Assembly: GCA_000436255.1 (NCBI GenBank)
Contig: HF990823.1
Location: 60,925 to 67,432 of the forward strand
Reading direction: 5' to 3'
DNA length: 6,508 bases
Source: Clostridium sp. CAG:1193
Lineage (GTDB): Bacteria > Bacillota_I > Bacilli_A > RF39 > UBA660
Under the pieces are notes generated by a model that worked only from the letters and a program-made list of their open reading frames with translations, ran no database searches and was not told the origin of the DNA. Position numbers and translations under genes: made by a program. The stretch's first letter is position 1. Every line of letters begins with the position of its first letter. Below are positions 5,545-6,508 of the stretch, piece after piece.

Positions 5545-6268
5545 CTACAATTATTATAAAAAATGTTCCTATTAGCAAATACAGTAATGTATTTTTTTTA
5601 TCTTTGTATTGTACTGATGTTTTTATAAGCTCAAAGTATCCAATATATATCATAAGACCCGCTATCAAGGAGTATAGAATACCAATTATATTTGTATTTA
5701 TATATTTATACAAAAATACCCATGCAATTAATCCCCCAAATGGTTCACTAACCGCTGATACCAATGTATATATAAATGCTTTAAATTTACTTTTAGTTGA
5801 ATAATATATAGGTATTCCTATACTTATGCCTTCTGGTATATTGTGAAGTATTATTGCTACTGAAAGAAGTATCCCTAATTTTAAATCAATCGTACTTAAT
5901 ACAAAAGTTGCAATACCCTCAGGTATATTATGAAGCATTATACCAAGCATAGTTATTAATCCTGTTTTATATAATTTGTTATCTTCTTCTTTTAATAATT
6001 TAGTTAATATATGACTAGTAAAAAAGCCTACAAAGAAACACAATAACCCAATTAAAATTGATACTTTGCAATTATTAAGTAAAAGTAAATTATTTAATCC
6101 ACTAGGTATTAAATCAATTATAGATAATGTAATCATCACACCACCCGCAAAAGATAGTGATTTAGATATTATTTTATTTTTATCTCCTTTTATATATATA
6201 AATAAATAACCAACAAGTGTTGATAAACCAGCAATACTGCTAATGACTATTCCATATAATTTATTCAT
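5525..6268 (-). CDS. ZIP-family divalent metal transporter, ZupT-like
   Basis: A complete 247-residue integral membrane protein with about eight hydrophobic helices, normal for bacterial ZupT-type ZIP proteins, which import Zn2+ and often other divalent metals across the cytoplasmic membrane. The two signature metal-site helices are present: LHNIPEGIATF (112-122, helix 4; H113, N114, P116, E117) and LHNIPEGISIGIPIYY (141-156, helix 5; H142, N143, P145, E146). A further conserved SAVSEPFGG (171-179, E175) lies in helix 6. The loop between helices 3 and 4 is short (KEEDNK) and lacks the His-rich stretch seen in many eukaryotic members. The metal specificity cannot be read from the sequence. The start at 6268 places helix 1 (about 5-25) normally and the next Met is residue 45, so the start is likely right. 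No Shine-Dalgarno sequence precedes it, however. The gene follows the Hsp20 terminator by only about 15 bases. Confidence 0.93.
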   Translation of the reverse strand: MNKLYGIVISSIAGLSTLVGYLFIYIKGDKNKIISKSLSFAGGVMITLSIIDLIPSGLNNLLLLNNCKVSILIGLLCFFVGFFTSHILTKLLKEEDNKLYKTGLITMLGIMLHNIPEGIATFVLSTIDLKLGILLSVAIILHNIPEGISIGIPIYYSTKSKFKAFIYTLVSAVSEPFGGLIAWVFLYKYINTNIIGILYSLIAGLMIYIGYFELIKTSVQYKDKKNTLLYLLIGTFFIIIVEILLKV

Positions 6269-6273
6269 AATAA

Positions 6274-6279
6274 ATTATA
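6274..6279 (-). promoter_or_regulatory. TATAAT -10 box five bases before the ZIP start codon
   Basis: A perfect TATAAT on the minus strand ends five bases before the ATG at 6268, so transcription would begin at or next to the A of the start codon and give a leaderless mRNA. No convincing -35 box is seen: the best match is CGGACT at 6303-6298, inside the preceding terminator stem, with an 18-base spacer. Chance occurrence is possible. Confidence 0.4.
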
Positions 6280-6282
6280 TTC

Positions 6283-6313
6283 AAAAAAAGAAAAATAAGT
6301 CCGAAGACTTATT
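6283..6313 (-). terminator. Intrinsic terminator of the Hsp20 gene with UUCG tetraloop
   Basis: On the minus strand AATAAGTC (6313-6306) and GACTTATT (6301-6294) form a perfect 8-base-pair stem closed by the very stable C(UUCG)G tetraloop. It is followed by TTTC and seven T residues down to 6283. The stem starts inside the last sense codon and includes the TAA stop, a compact arrangement. Confidence 0.85.
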
Positions 6314-6508
6314 CAATTTCTATACGTTTTTTAGTTTCTGCTTCTTTTTGTTTTGGAACAACTATCTTTAACATTCCATGTTTAAACTCAGCTTTTACAT
6401 TTTCGCTATCAACTTCACCTATATAAAATGATCTTTGATATTTACCATAACTTCTTTCTCTTCTTATATAATTCTTATTCTCATCATTATCTTCTTCATT
6501 TTTAACGG
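6309..6508 (-). CDS. Small heat-shock protein, Hsp20/alpha-crystallin family (C-terminal 65 residues, cut by window edge)
   Basis: Only the C-terminal end is in the window; the frame enters with two bases of a split codon and ends in TAA at 6311-6309. Visible residues 13-30 (YIRRERSYGKYQRSFYIG) match the start of the conserved half of the alpha-crystallin domain, where Hsp20 proteins have YxxxERxxGxFxRxFxL. EVDSENVKAEFKHGMLKIVVPK (31-52) contains the hallmark A-x-(F/Y)-x-(D/H)-G-x-L-x-I-x-x-P-K strand pair. The tail ends in RIEIE, including the I-x-I motif that docks into neighbouring subunits in the oligomer. Family role: an ATP-independent cytoplasmic chaperone that holds unfolding proteins for DnaK/ClpB-type refolding. 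The loop before the domain half is unusually acidic (EEDNDEN). The terminator overlaps the stop codon, so this gene ends its transcript. Regulation cannot be judged because its promoter lies outside the window. Confidence 0.92.
   Translation of the reverse strand, partial: VKNEEDNDENKNYIRRERSYGKYQRSFYIGEVDSENVKAEFKHGMLKIVVPKQKEAETKKRIEIE

Overview
The window is a strongly AT-rich piece of chromosome from a low-GC Gram-positive bacterium (Bacillota; an uncultured gut-type Bacilli or Clostridia lineage is an inference, not a demonstration). Support comes from consensus AAAGGAG / AGGTGAT ribosome binding sites, TATAAT-type promoters, intrinsic terminators with U tails, and the protein families present. 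TGG encodes Trp, and no TGA occurs in the reading frames, so the standard bacterial code fits. All five recognisable genes lie on the minus strand, so transcription runs from high to low coordinates.

Layout in transcription order: (1) 6506-6309, the C-terminal end of an Hsp20/alpha-crystallin small heat-shock protein, closed by a UUCG-tetraloop terminator. (2) 6268-5525, a ZupT-like ZIP metal transporter. It has no visible Shine-Dalgarno sequence, and a TATAAT sits five bases before its ATG, so it may be leaderless. (3) 5392-1313, a 1359-residue membrane-anchored surface protein. It has an Asn/Tyr-rich cytoplasmic tail, one transmembrane helix, a membrane-proximal domain, a long stalk of bacterial Ig-like domains (three clear DUF5011-type repeats, several divergent ones, then BIG_2), a Gly linker, and a 290-residue tip with 38 cysteines resembling eukaryotic furin/EGF repeats. 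(4) 1245-526, a DUF421/YetF-family membrane protein. (5) 174-1, the N-terminus of a COG2509-like FAD-dependent dehydrogenase that runs off the left edge.

The genes look like separate transcription units rather than one operon: each of the first three is followed by an intrinsic terminator, and the surface protein and the FAD enzyme have their own promoter candidates. The 276 bases between the DUF421 gene and the hairpin at 225-248 hold no gene I can support. No mobile element, CRISPR array, rRNA or tRNA was seen. The main point of interest is the giant surface protein, which combines an unusual cytoplasmic tail, an Ig stalk and a disulfide-rich tip without a sortase motif.
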